The position numbers were made by a program, and so were the translations under genes. 64,000 nucleotides of DNA. It comes from JAGQZY01 sp964588335 (GTDB taxonomy: Bacteria > Bdellovibrionota > Bdellovibrionia > Bdellovibrionales > JAGQZY01). The notes beneath the pieces were generated by a model. That model did not search any database, was not told the origin of the DNA, and was given only the letters and a program-made list of their open reading frames with translations. Every line of letters begins with the position of its first letter. Within the stretch, counting starts at the first letter, position 1. Where the stretch lies: assembly GCA_964588335.1 (NCBI GenBank), contig CAZPOV010000003.1:62001-126000 (forward strand). The letters run 5' to 3'. Positions 17,019-26,592 of this stretch are shown in pieces.

Positions 17019-20000
17019 CTATGGACATATATATTCCTCGATGGTCACAGACGCCCGATTGTCTTCTATCGTGCCATTGCTGGCATTTGATATATCGAAA
17101 TAAAACTCCGTATCAGGTCCGCAAGTTACGTCGTCAATTGAGGACACCGACACAGTGGTTTTGTAATGACCAGCGGGAATCGTTGCTGTGCCACTGGCGG
17201 CGGTGTAGTGGGTGCCGGCGGTGGCGGTATTATTAGTGGTCGTATAGTCAATCGTCAGTCCGGAAGACAGCACCTTGTTGGCGCGAATGGTGATAACAGC
17301 GGTATTCCCTTCAGTGACAGTGACATCATCCACGTAAATTTCTAGTGGGGAACCACTGGCGTTCTCATCAAGGCAAACTCGAGTCAAACCGCGGTCTGTT
17401 CCATCGCTGGGGTCAATGACGTGGAACCCAACTATCGCGCGGTTTTTTGAATCCAAGGTCATATTCATCGGTATGGCATCAATAGAGCTGGGCCAAGTCA
17501 CGTATTTGTACCCGCCGCTGCCCCAGCTTGTATCGATCGATCCATCCTGAAAAAGTTTGGCTATTCCCAAACTTTTCGGAGTTGAGCTGACTTTAAACAG
17601 AACAAAAATGTCATTGACGATGAATTCCACTTTGAAGGCGTCCAAGGTGATGCCTCCCGGAGTCAAGGCGACTGTTCCCGCGGAGCCCCAGTTGGTATCA
17701 ATGTTGCCATCGGAATCGGCCTTAGTTATGAAAAGAGTGTCGTTGGTTCCATCCTTGGTACCTTGCACATAGATATTATCGTCCAAATCAATATCGAGCT
17801 TTCGTCCCCGAGAGGATGCACCCACATCAATAAGAAGCTCACCACTGGCACCAAAACTCGTCACGTAAGATCCATCACTGGAGTTTTGTTTGATTACAGA
17901 CTGTTTCCATTGACCGTCATAACGCTCTGAGGTGTAGTAGTATTGTGAACCGTCACTTGTCCAGTCGATAGCGTAGCCAAACTCATCCCCGGCAAGCCCC
18001 GAAGTCATGTGACCGCTGGTTCCATAGCTGGTGACTATAGCTCCAGTTGTTGGATCAAAACGAGTGGCCGATTTATCATGATAGGCTGGGGAGCCACCGG
18101 TGTTATAATGACCGGATTGTAAAATTACGCCGTTTTGATTTATAGTTAAACCATCAACGATAGTTTGAGGTGTTGTGGTGGCGGCGACGCCGTTTGTGCC
18201 AAAAGCGGTGACAAAGTTACCCTCTAGATCGAACTTGGCAAGTCGAGCACTGGCTCCAGCGATACTCAGGTAGATTTCATTATTGTAAATTTGTATCCCT
18301 TGCGTCGTCGAGTTGTCGCCGATGTCGTGGATTTGAAAGCCTGAGGTCCCGAAAGAGGTGTCTAGGTTTCCTTCGGAGTCCAAACGCGCTAATGCCAATT
18401 CATTATAGCTGCCATTGAAAGTCGAGAAGCCGACATAAAGGCGTCCCTGAGAGTCGGGATAAAAAACTCGGGATACGTATTGTCCGCCATTAAAAGCGTT
18501 GCCATAATCGATCTGGGTGAAGCCGGATGATCCGAAGGTGGTATCCACCACGCCCGTTTCCCCACCACAAAGTTCAACGTAACTTGCGGAGAGATTGTCG
18601 CCCAACTCGGCAGTGGTCTCATGGTTGGCTTCGGAGCCATTACCAAGAGCGCCGGTGGACCCATCGCCAAAGCATTTGATTTGTCCTTCTTGAGATAGAG
18701 CACAAACATGCTCCCTGGCTAATGCGATTTCGCGAACAGCAAAGCCGGTTCCCAGTAACGCAGAACCCAAAGCCGACAACTCTCCGGGCTGGTCGCCCAC
18801 AAAACTCTGAGCTCCGTCACCGTAGCCAAAAGATCCACTGTTACTTTCCCCCCAACACTTCATGGAGTCGTCACTCATAATAGCGCAAAAAGCTCGAGCT
18901 CCATATTGAAGAGTGCTAAAAAGACGTTTGACGGTCAGAGTGGAATCAATGGCGGCAAAGGGCTGGGCCGCCAATTCCCCAGGAGTGTCGCCAATATCGT
19001 CCATTGATCCTGAGGCCAGACGACCTCGAAAACCACTGCCCCAACACTTCACTTGATAGTCTGAAAATAAAGCGCAATTGGCTTCTGCATTTGAGGCGAT
19101 ATCGATCACCGGATTGGTGGTCCCAAAATCAATGGGGGGAAGAGCGTCTCCCATTTGGGCGGGAGAGCCAATATAGGTGGTGTTACCTTGTCCTGTTCGT
19201 CCGGAACCGCCATCTCCCCAACACTTCACCGTGCCATTATCGAGCAAAGCACATTGACCAGAAAGTTTTATGGCCTTGCGATTGCGCCCCCAATCAATAG
19301 CCAAGCCTTGTGGGGTCGACATGCTAGAGGCTGTGCCCCCCCAACAGTGGGTTTCTTGATTGTCTAAAATAGCGCATCCAAAGGGGGCCGCCCACGGGCC
19401 GCTGATTGTAAAGTCCTTCACGGTTCGGCCGATCCCAAAGTCTATATCGAGCAGATTGTCACCCAGCTCGCCGGGAGAATCACCGATACCTCGCCCAAAT
19501 AAATTGGTGGGGTTGGCGCCGAGAGCATCATTGGTAGAATAACCTATGCAACGCAGTTGATACTGATCGGTCAAAGCGCAAACAACTTCTTCATGGGCGA
19601 CGATTTTACGAACACCAATGCCAGTTCCCCAATCGATATAGGGGAGAGTCTCGATCTCACTAGGCTCATCGCCATAACGGAACCGGTGATCTCTTCCCAT
19701 TAGACCGGTTGAATCACCGAAATCCATGGCGTTACCAAGACAACTGACCTGTCCTCCGGTTATAATAAAACAATTTCGATTGTCGCTATAATTGTAAGCG
19801 CCTCGGTCGGACCCTAAGGCGATCAAGCTTCGGCTGGCCCCAAGGTCGAAGTAGGGAAGGTTATCTCCCATTTCGCCACTATCATTGCCAATAGAACGGC
19901 CATAGCTAGCCGGCAGCAATTCGGTATTAGGATTTCCACCCCAACACTTCATGCGATCGTCACTGGTGTGCACGCATGCACTTTCAATGTGAACCTCCAC

Positions 20001-22535
20001 ATCTTTAACAGTGACGTGATCAATTCCAACAGTTCCTAAATTGACAAAAGGAATATTGTTGCCAGAGTTGACCGAGGTAGTTCCAAAACTATTATTGGTC
20101 TCGGACCCCAAGGATCCGTTGCCAGTGGTCCCCCAGCATTTCACTCGATCATTACTCAAAACTGCACAGCCCATCCTTTCACTGATTGAAACATCTTTGA
20201 CTGTCCAAGGGTTGCCGAAATCGTCACTGCCTAGGTTGGCATAGGGGAGGTTGTCTCCCATTTCATCCGCTTCATCGCCATAGATTTGTCCATCGCCAAC
20301 GGCGTTGACAGCTCCACTTCCCCAGCATTTCAAGCGGTCGTTGTCGAGAATGGCGCAAGCGGCGTTATGACCTACAAAAATCTTTTTTGCTGTTCGGCCG
20401 GTTCCCAGGTCAACGTAAGGGAGATTGTCTCCCATCTCGTTGATGTTATCACCCAGTCTGTCGGTGTGGCCGTACCCTAATTGACCTTGATTGTTGCTCC
20501 CCCAGCATTTTACCAAATCATTGTCTAAAATCGCGCAGCTACTAGCTAGCCCTGAGTCGACATCCTTGACAGTTCGATCGGCTCCAAAATCCACAAACGG
20601 AAGATTGTCACCCATCTCGTTGTTACCATCGCCCCAGTATCCTAAAGCAGGGATTCCCAACTGGGCTTCATAGTTTCGTCCCCAACATTTGACTTGTTGA
20701 TTGTTGAGCAAGGCACAAAAGAAATTATTGCCACTAACAATTTTTGTGGCGGTCAGGCCGGTTCCCAGGTCAACGAAAGGAAGATTGTCTCCCATTTCGT
20801 TGAAATCATCACCGCGATTGCCATTGGCTCCATAACCAATAGTACCCTGTGTTCCCCAGCATTTGATTTGCCCACTGGTATTGAGGGCGCAACTGGAAGC
20901 ATCAGACATAGCCACTTGTGAGGCTATAAAACCAGCACCCAAGTCGATGATCGGTAGGTCATCGCCGCGTTCGTCGGCATCATCTCCCAGGATGGTCCCT
21001 TCTTCAATTCCCAGGCGGCCCCTAAAGTTTCGACCCCAGCATTTCGATTTGCCACCATCATACACAGCACAGGTCAAACTGTCGGTCCCAGCAATCGACT
21101 GAACACTGTTGTCACTGATTTCATTATCAAGAATTTCAGCGTAGTAAAATGATGGGGACCCTTGGTCTTCATGAATGTTTGTGGCCACCATCAGATACTC
21201 TTCATTGATCTCAGGATCGGTGTCATCATTGGTGGTCACGGTTACCGTCGAGGCTGGAGACAGGTTGCCAGCGATGATTGTCAGTGAACCGCTGACGCTA
21301 TTGAAGTCCAAGTTTTGCGTGGCGCTATTGCTGCGCGTGGAGTAGTCGAAATCAAGGTCGACAGGGCAGGTACCTGACAGTGTAAATGTAAACGTCTGGC
21401 TGTTGCCTTCAAAAACGCTTTGTTGGTCAGCGCTAATATTCATGGTTGGAATATCATCTTCGATAATCTCGACAACTCCCTGGATGTCGCCTGGACTTGT
21501 AAAGTTGGCATTGACGATAGAAGAAAGAGTGACATTGAAATCCTCTCTGGTTTCACACTGAGAGGCATCATCAAGAGTGGTCAAATTGAAAGTTGTAGAG
21601 ATACTGCCAGCCGAGATTGTCGCCGGACTGTTCGTCACACCTGTATAGTCACCGGCAGCGGTGGTCGCAGTGTTGTCGAAAGATGAGACGTTAAAACTTA
21701 CCACTCTTTCACTCATCGCATCCAGAGAGATAACCACGGCGGCGACGTCTCCCTCAACTGCGGACGTGTTGGCTACCGAAATGTTGGGAGGATCATCGTT
21801 GTCGAGGATGTTTTGAGATGCGGTTCCATCACCAATCACGCCATTGGTGGGATTGGCAAGAGTGACTGTCAGAGCTTGAGAGTCGTCCTCGTCCAGAACA
21901 TCATCAAGTGTTGTTACGGTAACATTGGTACTGGTGTTACCACTGGTGATCGTATAGACCTGAGAACTGACCGTTGTGAAATCCTGTCCGCCTGTGGCGG
22001 TTCCGTTGACTGTCGAAACTTCAACAGAAACGTTTTTCGAATTACAAACGGAAGAGAGGGAAAGCGCTAAACTGGCGTCTGTGCCCTCTGTCACATCCGC
22101 TCCATCAGCGAGATTGATAGTTGGCACATCATCATCCTGTACAGTTCCTGTTCCAGTGGGATCGACCAGTTCGCCGTAAGTGGGATTAGAGAGGGTAAGG
22201 GTGAATGTTTTATCGGTTTGGCAAAGACTGCTGGGGTTTAAACTACTGACCGTGATGGTCGCAGACGTATTGCCAGGATTGATTGTCACTGTTCCAGAGG
22301 ATGAGGTGTAATGGACGCCAGCCAATGCCGACCCATCGCTGGTTGCATAGTCAATGTTGAGAGGCGCTTTGGCACCCTGAGATAAGGTCACGGTAAACTG
22401 TAAATCACTTCCTTCGGTTACTGTCACATCATCGATTGAAATTTCAATGGCCGTCCCATTCCAAAAGCCAATGGGCACAAACTGAGCCACAGCTATTGCT
22501 TGGAAAAATAAAATGAAACAACACATGGACCGCAT
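17019..22535 (-). CDS. Giant exported repeat protein: Calx-beta x4, RCC1 x14, delta-60 x7, Calx-beta
   Basis: 1838 residues with an N-terminal signal-like segment (MCCFILFFQAIAVAQF). Residues ~28-470 hold four Calx-beta domains ('SIDDVTVTEGSDLQF', 'DVTEGTDAS', 'SAVEGDVA', 'SVFEGNSQ'). Next come 14 RCC1-type repeats (~478-1330), each with a Cys pair in the form C-A-x-L-x(6-7)-K-C-W-G, usually followed by 'E(M/L)GDNLP-x(2)-DLG'. Then seven delta-60 repeats (~1335-1715: 'LDTSFGTSGF', 'FVTAFGTNGV', 'IDTSWGSGG'), and a final Calx-beta (~1725-1838). The 14 and 7 copies would suit seven-bladed propellers. It is likely extracellular or surface, possibly calcium-binding and disulphide-stabilised; the function is unknown. 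The start region has no strong ribosome site. Confidence 0.9.
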   Translation of the reverse strand: MRSMCCFILFFQAIAVAQFVPIGFWNGTAIEISIDDVTVTEGSDLQFTVTLSQGAKAPLNIDYATSDGSALAGVHYTSSSGTVTINPGNTSATITVSSLNPSSLCQTDKTFTLTLSNPTYGELVDPTGTGTVQDDDVPTINLADGADVTEGTDASLALSLSSVCNSKNVSVEVSTVNGTATGGQDFTTVSSQVYTITSGNTSTNVTVTTLDDVLDEDDSQALTVTLANPTNGVIGDGTASQNILDNDDPPNISVANTSAVEGDVAAVVISLDAMSERVVSFNVSSFDNTATTAAGDYTGVTNSPATISAGSISTTFNLTTLDDASQCETREDFNVTLSSIVNANFTSPGDIQGVVEIIEDDIPTMNISADQQSVFEGNSQTFTFTLSGTCPVDLDFDYSTRSNSATQNLDFNSVSGSLTIIAGNLSPASTVTVTTNDDTDPEINEEYLMVATNIHEDQGSPSFYYAEILDNEISDNSVQSIAGTDSLTCAVYDGGKSKCWGRNFRGRLGIEEGTILGDDADERGDDLPIIDLGAGFIASQVAMSDASSCALNTSGQIKCWGTQGTIGYGANGNRGDDFNEMGDNLPFVDLGTGLTATKIVSGNNFFCALLNNQQVKCWGRNYEAQLGIPALGYWGDGNNEMGDNLPFVDFGADRTVKDVDSGLASSCAILDNDLVKCWGSNNQGQLGYGHTDRLGDNINEMGDNLPYVDLGTGRTAKKIFVGHNAACAILDNDRLKCWGSGAVNAVGDGQIYGDEADEMGDNLPYANLGSDDFGNPWTVKDVSISERMGCAVLSNDRVKCWGTTGNGSLGSETNNSFGTTSVNSGNNIPFVNLGTVGIDHVTVKDVEVHIESACVHTSDDRMKCWGGNPNTELLPASYGRSIGNDSGEMGDNLPYFDLGASRSLIALGSDRGAYNYSDNRNCFIITGGQVSCLGNAMDFGDSTGLMGRDHRFRYGDEPSEIETLPYIDWGTGIGVRKIVAHEEVVCALTDQYQLRCIGYSTNDALGANPTNLFGRGIGDSPGELGDNLLDIDFGIGRTVKDFTISGPWAAPFGCAILDNQETHCWGGTASSMSTPQGLAIDWGRNRKAIKLSGQCALLDNGTVKCWGDGGSGRTGQGNTTYIGSPAQMGDALPPIDFGTTNPVIDIASNAEANCALFSDYQVKCWGSGFRGRLASGSMDDIGDTPGELAAQPFAAIDSTLTVKRLFSTLQYGARAFCAIMSDDSMKCWGESNSGSFGYGDGAQSFVGDQPGELSALGSALLGTGFAVREIALAREHVCALSQEGQIKCFGDGSTGALGNGSEANHETTAELGDNLSASYVELCGGETGVVDTTFGSSGFTQIDYGNAFNGGQYVSRVFYPDSQGRLYVGFSTFNGSYNELALARLDSEGNLDTSFGTSGFQIHDIGDNSTTQGIQIYNNEIYLSIAGASARLAKFDLEGNFVTAFGTNGVAATTTPQTIVDGLTINQNGVILQSGHYNTGGSPAYHDKSATRFDPTTGAIVTSYGTSGHMTSGLAGDEFGYAIDWTSDGSQYYYTSERYDGQWKQSVIKQNSSDGSYVTSFGASGELLIDVGASSRGRKLDIDLDDNIYVQGTKDGTNDTLFITKADSDGNIDTNWGSAGTVALTPGGITLDAFKVEFIVNDIFVLFKVSSTPKSLGIAKLFQDGSIDTSWGSGGYKYVTWPSSIDAIPMNMTLDSKNRAIVGFHVIDPSDGTDRGLTRVCLDENASGSPLEIYVDDVTVTEGNTAVITIRANKVLSSGLTIDYTTTNNTATAGTHYTAASGTATIPAGHYKTTVSVSSIDDVTCGPDTEFYFDISNASNGTIEDNRASVTIEEYICP

Positions 22536-22852
22536 TATTTCTTATCGGAAATAATAAGGGTAAATTAAGTTATTTCCATAGTTTGTAATAGATTAAGGCA
22601 CCCTTCGTGGACCCCCAGCTTCGTGGTCAAGCGAGGTTAAAAATTTCTCTGCAAGCTCAATGAAAAAGGCGATTGTATTTGTTTTTTTGTTTTAAAATGA
22701 AACGCGGTTTATGAGTCAGCGAATGCCTTTGGCTGTGGGGGAGGCTTATGGCTGTGTCGAAATGACACTCGTTCTATGCGGTTATAAGGAGCTTAATATT
22801 CTCACCCTTGTAACCGCATTCGGCAGGATTGTGACCAACGAGAATCGAGCAA
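22536..22852. other. Intergenic region between the giant protein gene and scoB
   Basis: 317 bp with no convincing gene. It contains the promoter region of the minus-strand giant protein (near 22540-22640) and the long inverted repeat at 22776-22819. Short plus-strand open frames here read into scoB antisense and lack protein-like composition. Confidence 0.5.
22776..22819. repeat. Long inverted repeat downstream of the scoAB operon
   Basis: ATGCGGTTATAAGG and CCTTGTAACCGCAT are reverse complements at 13 of 14 positions with a 16-nt spacer, 34 nt past the scoB stop. The one mismatch is a U-G wobble if transcribed on the plus strand and an A-C mismatch on the minus strand. There is no T-run, so it is not a classic terminator. 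It may be an mRNA-end hairpin or a protein-binding site. Confidence 0.55.
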
Positions 22853-23515
22853 CTACACAGACATGGTTATGGGATCACCCACAACTTTCACCGGAGCTTC
22901 CGTTGCTTTTTGAATGTCTTCGATACTGACCCCAGGTGCTAACTCTTTTAACACAAAACCGTCATCATCGAAACTAAAGACACCGTAGTCGGTGACCACC
23001 AAATCAATGCACTGGGTGCCGGTAAGGGGAAGGCTGCATTCTTTTAAAAGTTTAGGGTTTCCGTTTTTATCAACATGTTGCATGACCACAACCACGCGTT
23101 TGGCTCCCGCCACTAAGTCCATGGCGCCGCCCATGCCTTTCACCATTTTTCCAGGGATCATCCAGTTGGCAATCGATCGGTTTTGGTCGACTTGCATCGC
23201 CCCTAGAACTGTTAAGTCGACATGACCACCCCGGATCATGGCAAAACTTTCGGCCGACGAAAAAAACGAAGCGCCAGGAACGGCCGTAACCGTCTGTTTG
23301 CCGGCATTGATCAAATCGGCATCGACTTCATCTTCACTGGGAAAGCGTCCAAGTCCCAAGAGACCATTTTCACTTTGTAACATAACACTTTTGTCGCTGG
23401 GAATGTAATTGGCGACCAGGGTGGGGATGCCGATTCCGAGGTTGACGACAAAGCCGTCTTCAATTTCTCTGGAAATACGTTGAGCCAATTGATCTCTTGT
23501 TAATGGCATAATCAC
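22853..23515 (-). CDS. scoB: 3-oxoacid CoA-transferase subunit B
   Basis: 220 residues, CoA-transferase family I beta subunit. 'NLGIGIPTLVANYIP' and the catalytic-glutamate motif 'QSENGLLGLG' are present, together with 'GGHVDLTVLGAMQVD', 'GKMVKGMGGAMDLV' and 'CIDLVVTDYGVF'. With ScoA it transfers CoA between succinyl-CoA (or acetyl-CoA) and acetoacetate. It overlaps scoA by 4 bp. The length and motifs fit the succinyl-CoA:3-ketoacid type, but AtoA (acetate CoA-transferase) is an equally close alternative from sequence alone. Confidence 0.92.
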   Translation of the reverse strand: MIMPLTRDQLAQRISREIEDGFVVNLGIGIPTLVANYIPSDKSVMLQSENGLLGLGRFPSEDEVDADLINAGKQTVTAVPGASFFSSAESFAMIRGGHVDLTVLGAMQVDQNRSIANWMIPGKMVKGMGGAMDLVAGAKRVVVVMQHVDKNGNPKLLKECSLPLTGTQCIDLVVTDYGVFSFDDDGFVLKELAPGVSIEDIQKATEAPVKVVGDPITMSV

Positions 23516-24210
23516 GCCTCCCTGACAGTGCGCTGTTCAATGCGTTTTTCGTACTTAGGACCTTTGATCAATCGTTGCACGTAGATGCCCGGCGTGTGCA
23601 CTTGATCAGGATCCAACTCGCCACATTCCACAATTTCCTCGACTTCAGCGACCGTGATTTTTCCTGCGGCGGCCATCATCGGGTTGAAGTTGCGTGCCGT
23701 TTTGCGAAAAATAAGATTTCCAAAAGTGTCGGCCTTCCAGGCTTTCACAAAGGCAAAGTCACCGACAATGCCTCTTTCCAAAACGTAATGACGACCATCA
23801 AACTCACGGGTTTCTTTGCCTTCGGCGACCAATGTGCCGTAGCCGGTGGGGGTGTAAAACGCCGGGATGCCTGCGCCTCCAGCTCGTAAGCGTTCGGCCA
23901 ATGTGCCTTGCGGAGTCAGCTCCACATCCAATTCTTTTGACAGAAACTGGCGGGCGAATTCTTTGTTCTCGCCGACATAGCTTGAAATCATTTTTTTGAT
24001 TTGCTTGGTCTGTAAAAGAAGTCCTAAACCAAAATCGTCGACACCGGCATTATTGGAAACGCACGTCAGACCTGTGACCCCTGAATCACGCAAAGCGATG
24101 ATTAAATTTTCAGGTAAACCACACAGTCCGAAGCCGCCGGTGAGAATCGTCATGTTATTCTTCACTCCGGCAATGGCCTCCTCGGCCGAGCTGACAACTT
24201 TATTAATCAT
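23512..24210 (-). CDS. scoA: 3-oxoacid CoA-transferase subunit A
   Basis: 232 residues from ATG 24210 (GTGGAGAA upstream); the frame is open further upstream but within the thiolase gene. Alpha-subunit motifs are 'VKNNMTILTGGFGLCGLPEN' and 'CVSNNAGVDDFGLGLLL', then 'SYVGENKEFARQFLSKEL' and 'GTLAERLRAGGAGIPAFYTP'. It starts in the thiolase stop (ATGA overlap), so thiolase-ScoA-ScoB are translationally coupled. The pathway is activation of acetoacetate to acetoacetyl-CoA and thiolytic cleavage to two acetyl-CoA, or the reverse. Confidence 0.93.
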   Translation of the reverse strand: MINKVVSSAEEAIAGVKNNMTILTGGFGLCGLPENLIIALRDSGVTGLTCVSNNAGVDDFGLGLLLQTKQIKKMISSYVGENKEFARQFLSKELDVELTPQGTLAERLRAGGAGIPAFYTPTGYGTLVAEGKETREFDGRHYVLERGIVGDFAFVKAWKADTFGNLIFRKTARNFNPMMAAAGKITVAEVEEIVECGELDPDQVHTPGIYVQRLIKGPKYEKRIEQRTVREA

Positions 24211-25382
24211 AAGTTCTCCACGATAACGGCCACGGCCTCTCCGCCACCGATGCAAATAGACGCCATTCCATATTTTTTGTTATGGGTTTTTAGAGCATGC
24301 AAAAGGGTTGTGAAAATACGAGCGCCACTGCCGCCAATAGGGTGACCAAGGGCCACAGCACCGCCGTGGACGTTGACTTTTTCACGGGGAATGGAAAGTT
24401 CTTTCATCGCCGCCATCGTCACCACCGCAAAGGCTTCGTTGATTTCAAACAGATCAATGTCGTCCATTTTAATTCCGGTTTTTTCACAAACCTTTTTCAT
24501 GGCACCGACCGGCGCGGTGGTGAACCATTTGGGATCCTGAGCAAAAGTGGCGTGACCGACAATCTTTGCCATCGGTTTCAAATTGTTTTTTTGCACGTAA
24601 TCGCTGCTGGCTAAAACCAGAGCGGCAGCTCCGTCATTAATTTTCGAGGCGTTGGCGGCGGTGATCGTTCCGTCTTTGTCGAAAGCCGGACGCAGTGAGG
24701 TCATCTTATCAAAACGGGCCTTTTTAGGTTCTTCGTCTTCACTGAAAGTGTCGGTTGATTTTCTGGATTTCACTTCAACAGGTACAATTTCATTTTTAAA
24801 AGCGCCCGAGTCTTGCGCCTTCAGGGCCCATTCGTAACTTTCTTTGGCGAACTGATCTTGTTCCTCGCGACTGAAGTTTCGTTCTTTCACGCAAAGCTCA
24901 GCGGCCATACCCATATGGAAATCATTATAAGGATCCCAAAGCCCATCTTTGATCATCGAATCGGTGGTGGTGACAGGGCCCATACGGTATCCGGCTCTGG
25001 ATTTTTCAAGAAGGTGAGGAGCCAGCGTCATGTTTTCCTGACCGCCGGCGACCACGACCTGGGATTCTCCCAAGCGAATGTTGTCATTGGCGAGCATCAC
25101 AGTTTTGAGGCCTGAACCGCAAACCTTGTTTACAGTCATACAGGCCACACTGGTTGGCAGGCCGGCAAAAATGCAGGCCTGACGAGCCGGGGCTTGTCCG
25201 GCGCCGGCCGTTAAAACCTGACCAAAAATCAATTCATTCACATCTTCTTTTTTAATGCCGGATTTTTCAATGGCTCCTTGAATGGCCGTGGCTCCTAATT
25301 GAGGAGCGGGTGTATTGGCAAATTGTCCTTGAAAACTTCCGATTGGCGTTCTTTGTGCGCTTAAAATGTAGGCATTCTCCAT
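24207..25382 (-). CDS. atoB: Acetyl-CoA acetyltransferase (thiolase)
   Basis: 391 residues from ATG 25382, which has AGGAGAT immediately upstream; the open frame extends 15 codons further but without a ribosome site. Thiolase motifs are all present: nucleophilic Cys in 'VNKVCGSGLKT', 'NEAFAVVTM', 'NVHGGAVALGHPIGGSGAR' (catalytic His) and 'CIGGGEAVAV' (second Cys). The length is typical of biosynthetic/degradative thiolase II. It is first in the operon with scoA and scoB, which makes acetoacetate metabolism the likely role. Fatty-acid beta-oxidation thiolase is less likely because no FadB-type gene is nearby. Confidence 0.94.
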   Translation of the reverse strand: MENAYILSAQRTPIGSFQGQFANTPAPQLGATAIQGAIEKSGIKKEDVNELIFGQVLTAGAGQAPARQACIFAGLPTSVACMTVNKVCGSGLKTVMLANDNIRLGESQVVVAGGQENMTLAPHLLEKSRAGYRMGPVTTTDSMIKDGLWDPYNDFHMGMAAELCVKERNFSREEQDQFAKESYEWALKAQDSGAFKNEIVPVEVKSRKSTDTFSEDEEPKKARFDKMTSLRPAFDKDGTITAANASKINDGAAALVLASSDYVQKNNLKPMAKIVGHATFAQDPKWFTTAPVGAMKKVCEKTGIKMDDIDLFEINEAFAVVTMAAMKELSIPREKVNVHGGAVALGHPIGGSGARIFTTLLHALKTHNKKYGMASICIGGGEAVAVIVENL

Positions 25383-25552
25383 TTTATCTCCTTTTGCGGG
25401 GCACCCCAAGTTTATGATGGCACCCACTCAAAGGTAATTCTGCAATAAAGTCAACGATGAAGGCCTTGTGAGTCCTTGACGGACCGTGATAAAGTGCTGT
25501 GACTCTAGGGCTTTACTAGCTTAGGATCAAGTTTTGTGTAAAGGAGTCTCCT

Positions 25553-26545
25553 ATGCTTCGAGCAAGTGTTTTTTTTATAAGTCTTTTGCTGTCATTATCA
25601 GCTTGGGGACAACGCTTTCAACCGGTCAGTCAGCCGATTGGGTTGGCGGAAAAAATAGTGGTCCGTGGTTTTAAAGGCGTTTTGCAGATTGTTCCGTCGG
25701 ACACCGAAACTTTGACCGTCGAGGCTGAGAAAAAGGGTGGTGGCTCGGGTTGGACCTATGAGGTTCGGCAACGGCAAAACACAGTGGAGGTTCGAGTCAA
25801 AGGCCCGGTCGAACAAGAGGCGTGGGAGAAGCTCAGAGGCAAGGGAAAGGTGCCAACCTTTGAAATGAAAATCACAGCTCCGCAGCGCCCCATGGAGATC
25901 TTTTGGAATGAAGGTCAAGTCTTTGCAGAAAACTGGGGTTCGAATTTAAGTTTACAAATGACGAAAGGCAAAACTAAGTTTAGCAAAGGTCAGGGTAATC
26001 TGCGCATTCAGCTTATCGATGGTCAAATCGAAGTCGAAGAGCAGACCGGCAATATTGCTCTTCAAACCTACAAGGGGCAGGTGCTACTGACCAAAAATAA
26101 AGGCGCCTTAAGTCTAAATAATCACTCGGCCCTCTATACTCTGAAAGGCCATGACGGGCCTATCGAATATCGCAATCATAGCGGCACCACCAATTTGACC
26201 AGCATCACTGGCAACGTCATTATCAATAACGTCAGCGGGGCGGTTCGGATTCGTGATTTTGAAGGCAGTCTGCAGGCGGACTTTAAAAAAGGCTCTTTGG
26301 ATGCGGGCATGAAATCTCTACAGAATTTGAATATAACCAGTGATGAGGCGGCGATCACCATTGACACACCCAAGGCCTCTGGCGCTATTGTACAGTTGCG
26401 CTCAGAAAAAGGGCGACTGTGGGCTCCCATACACCTTCGGAAACTCAAAAAAGGCCGCTGGACGGAACGCAAGGGGCGTTTAAAAGGTGATGAGCAAGGC
26501 AATATCAAAATCGTTTCCAAGTATGGCGATATTGTGCTTAAATAG
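25553..26545 (+). CDS. Secreted DUF4097-like protein
   Basis: 330 residues; the ATG follows AAAGGAG. The signal peptide is MLRASVFFISLLLSLSAWGQ. The rest resembles the DUF4097/head-GIN-type beta-solenoid: successive short strands ending in S/N/D-G turns ('GFKGVLQIVPSDTETLTVEA', 'GPIEYRNHSGTTNLTSITGN', 'VSGAVRIRDFEGSLQADF', 'KYGDIVLK'). This family is widespread as a periplasmic or surface protein of unknown function. It is 47 bp upstream of the lysine-rich gene and may be co-transcribed. Confidence 0.8.
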   Translation: MLRASVFFISLLLSLSAWGQRFQPVSQPIGLAEKIVVRGFKGVLQIVPSDTETLTVEAEKKGGGSGWTYEVRQRQNTVEVRVKGPVEQEAWEKLRGKGKVPTFEMKITAPQRPMEIFWNEGQVFAENWGSNLSLQMTKGKTKFSKGQGNLRIQLIDGQIEVEEQTGNIALQTYKGQVLLTKNKGALSLNNHSALYTLKGHDGPIEYRNHSGTTNLTSITGNVIINNVSGAVRIRDFEGSLQADFKKGSLDAGMKSLQNLNITSDEAAITIDTPKASGAIVQLRSEKGRLWAPIHLRKLKKGRWTERKGRLKGDEQGNIKIVSKYGDIVLK

Positions 26546-26592
26546 CGCGGTTTTTCAAGGTATAGACTCGGTTTAGCGAAAGGCGATCAAGA

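Noticed and set aside
19000..21100. Regularly spaced similar DNA blocks, at first sight array-like
   Set aside because: They are in-frame RCC1 repeats of one protein with diverged spacing, not CRISPR repeats.
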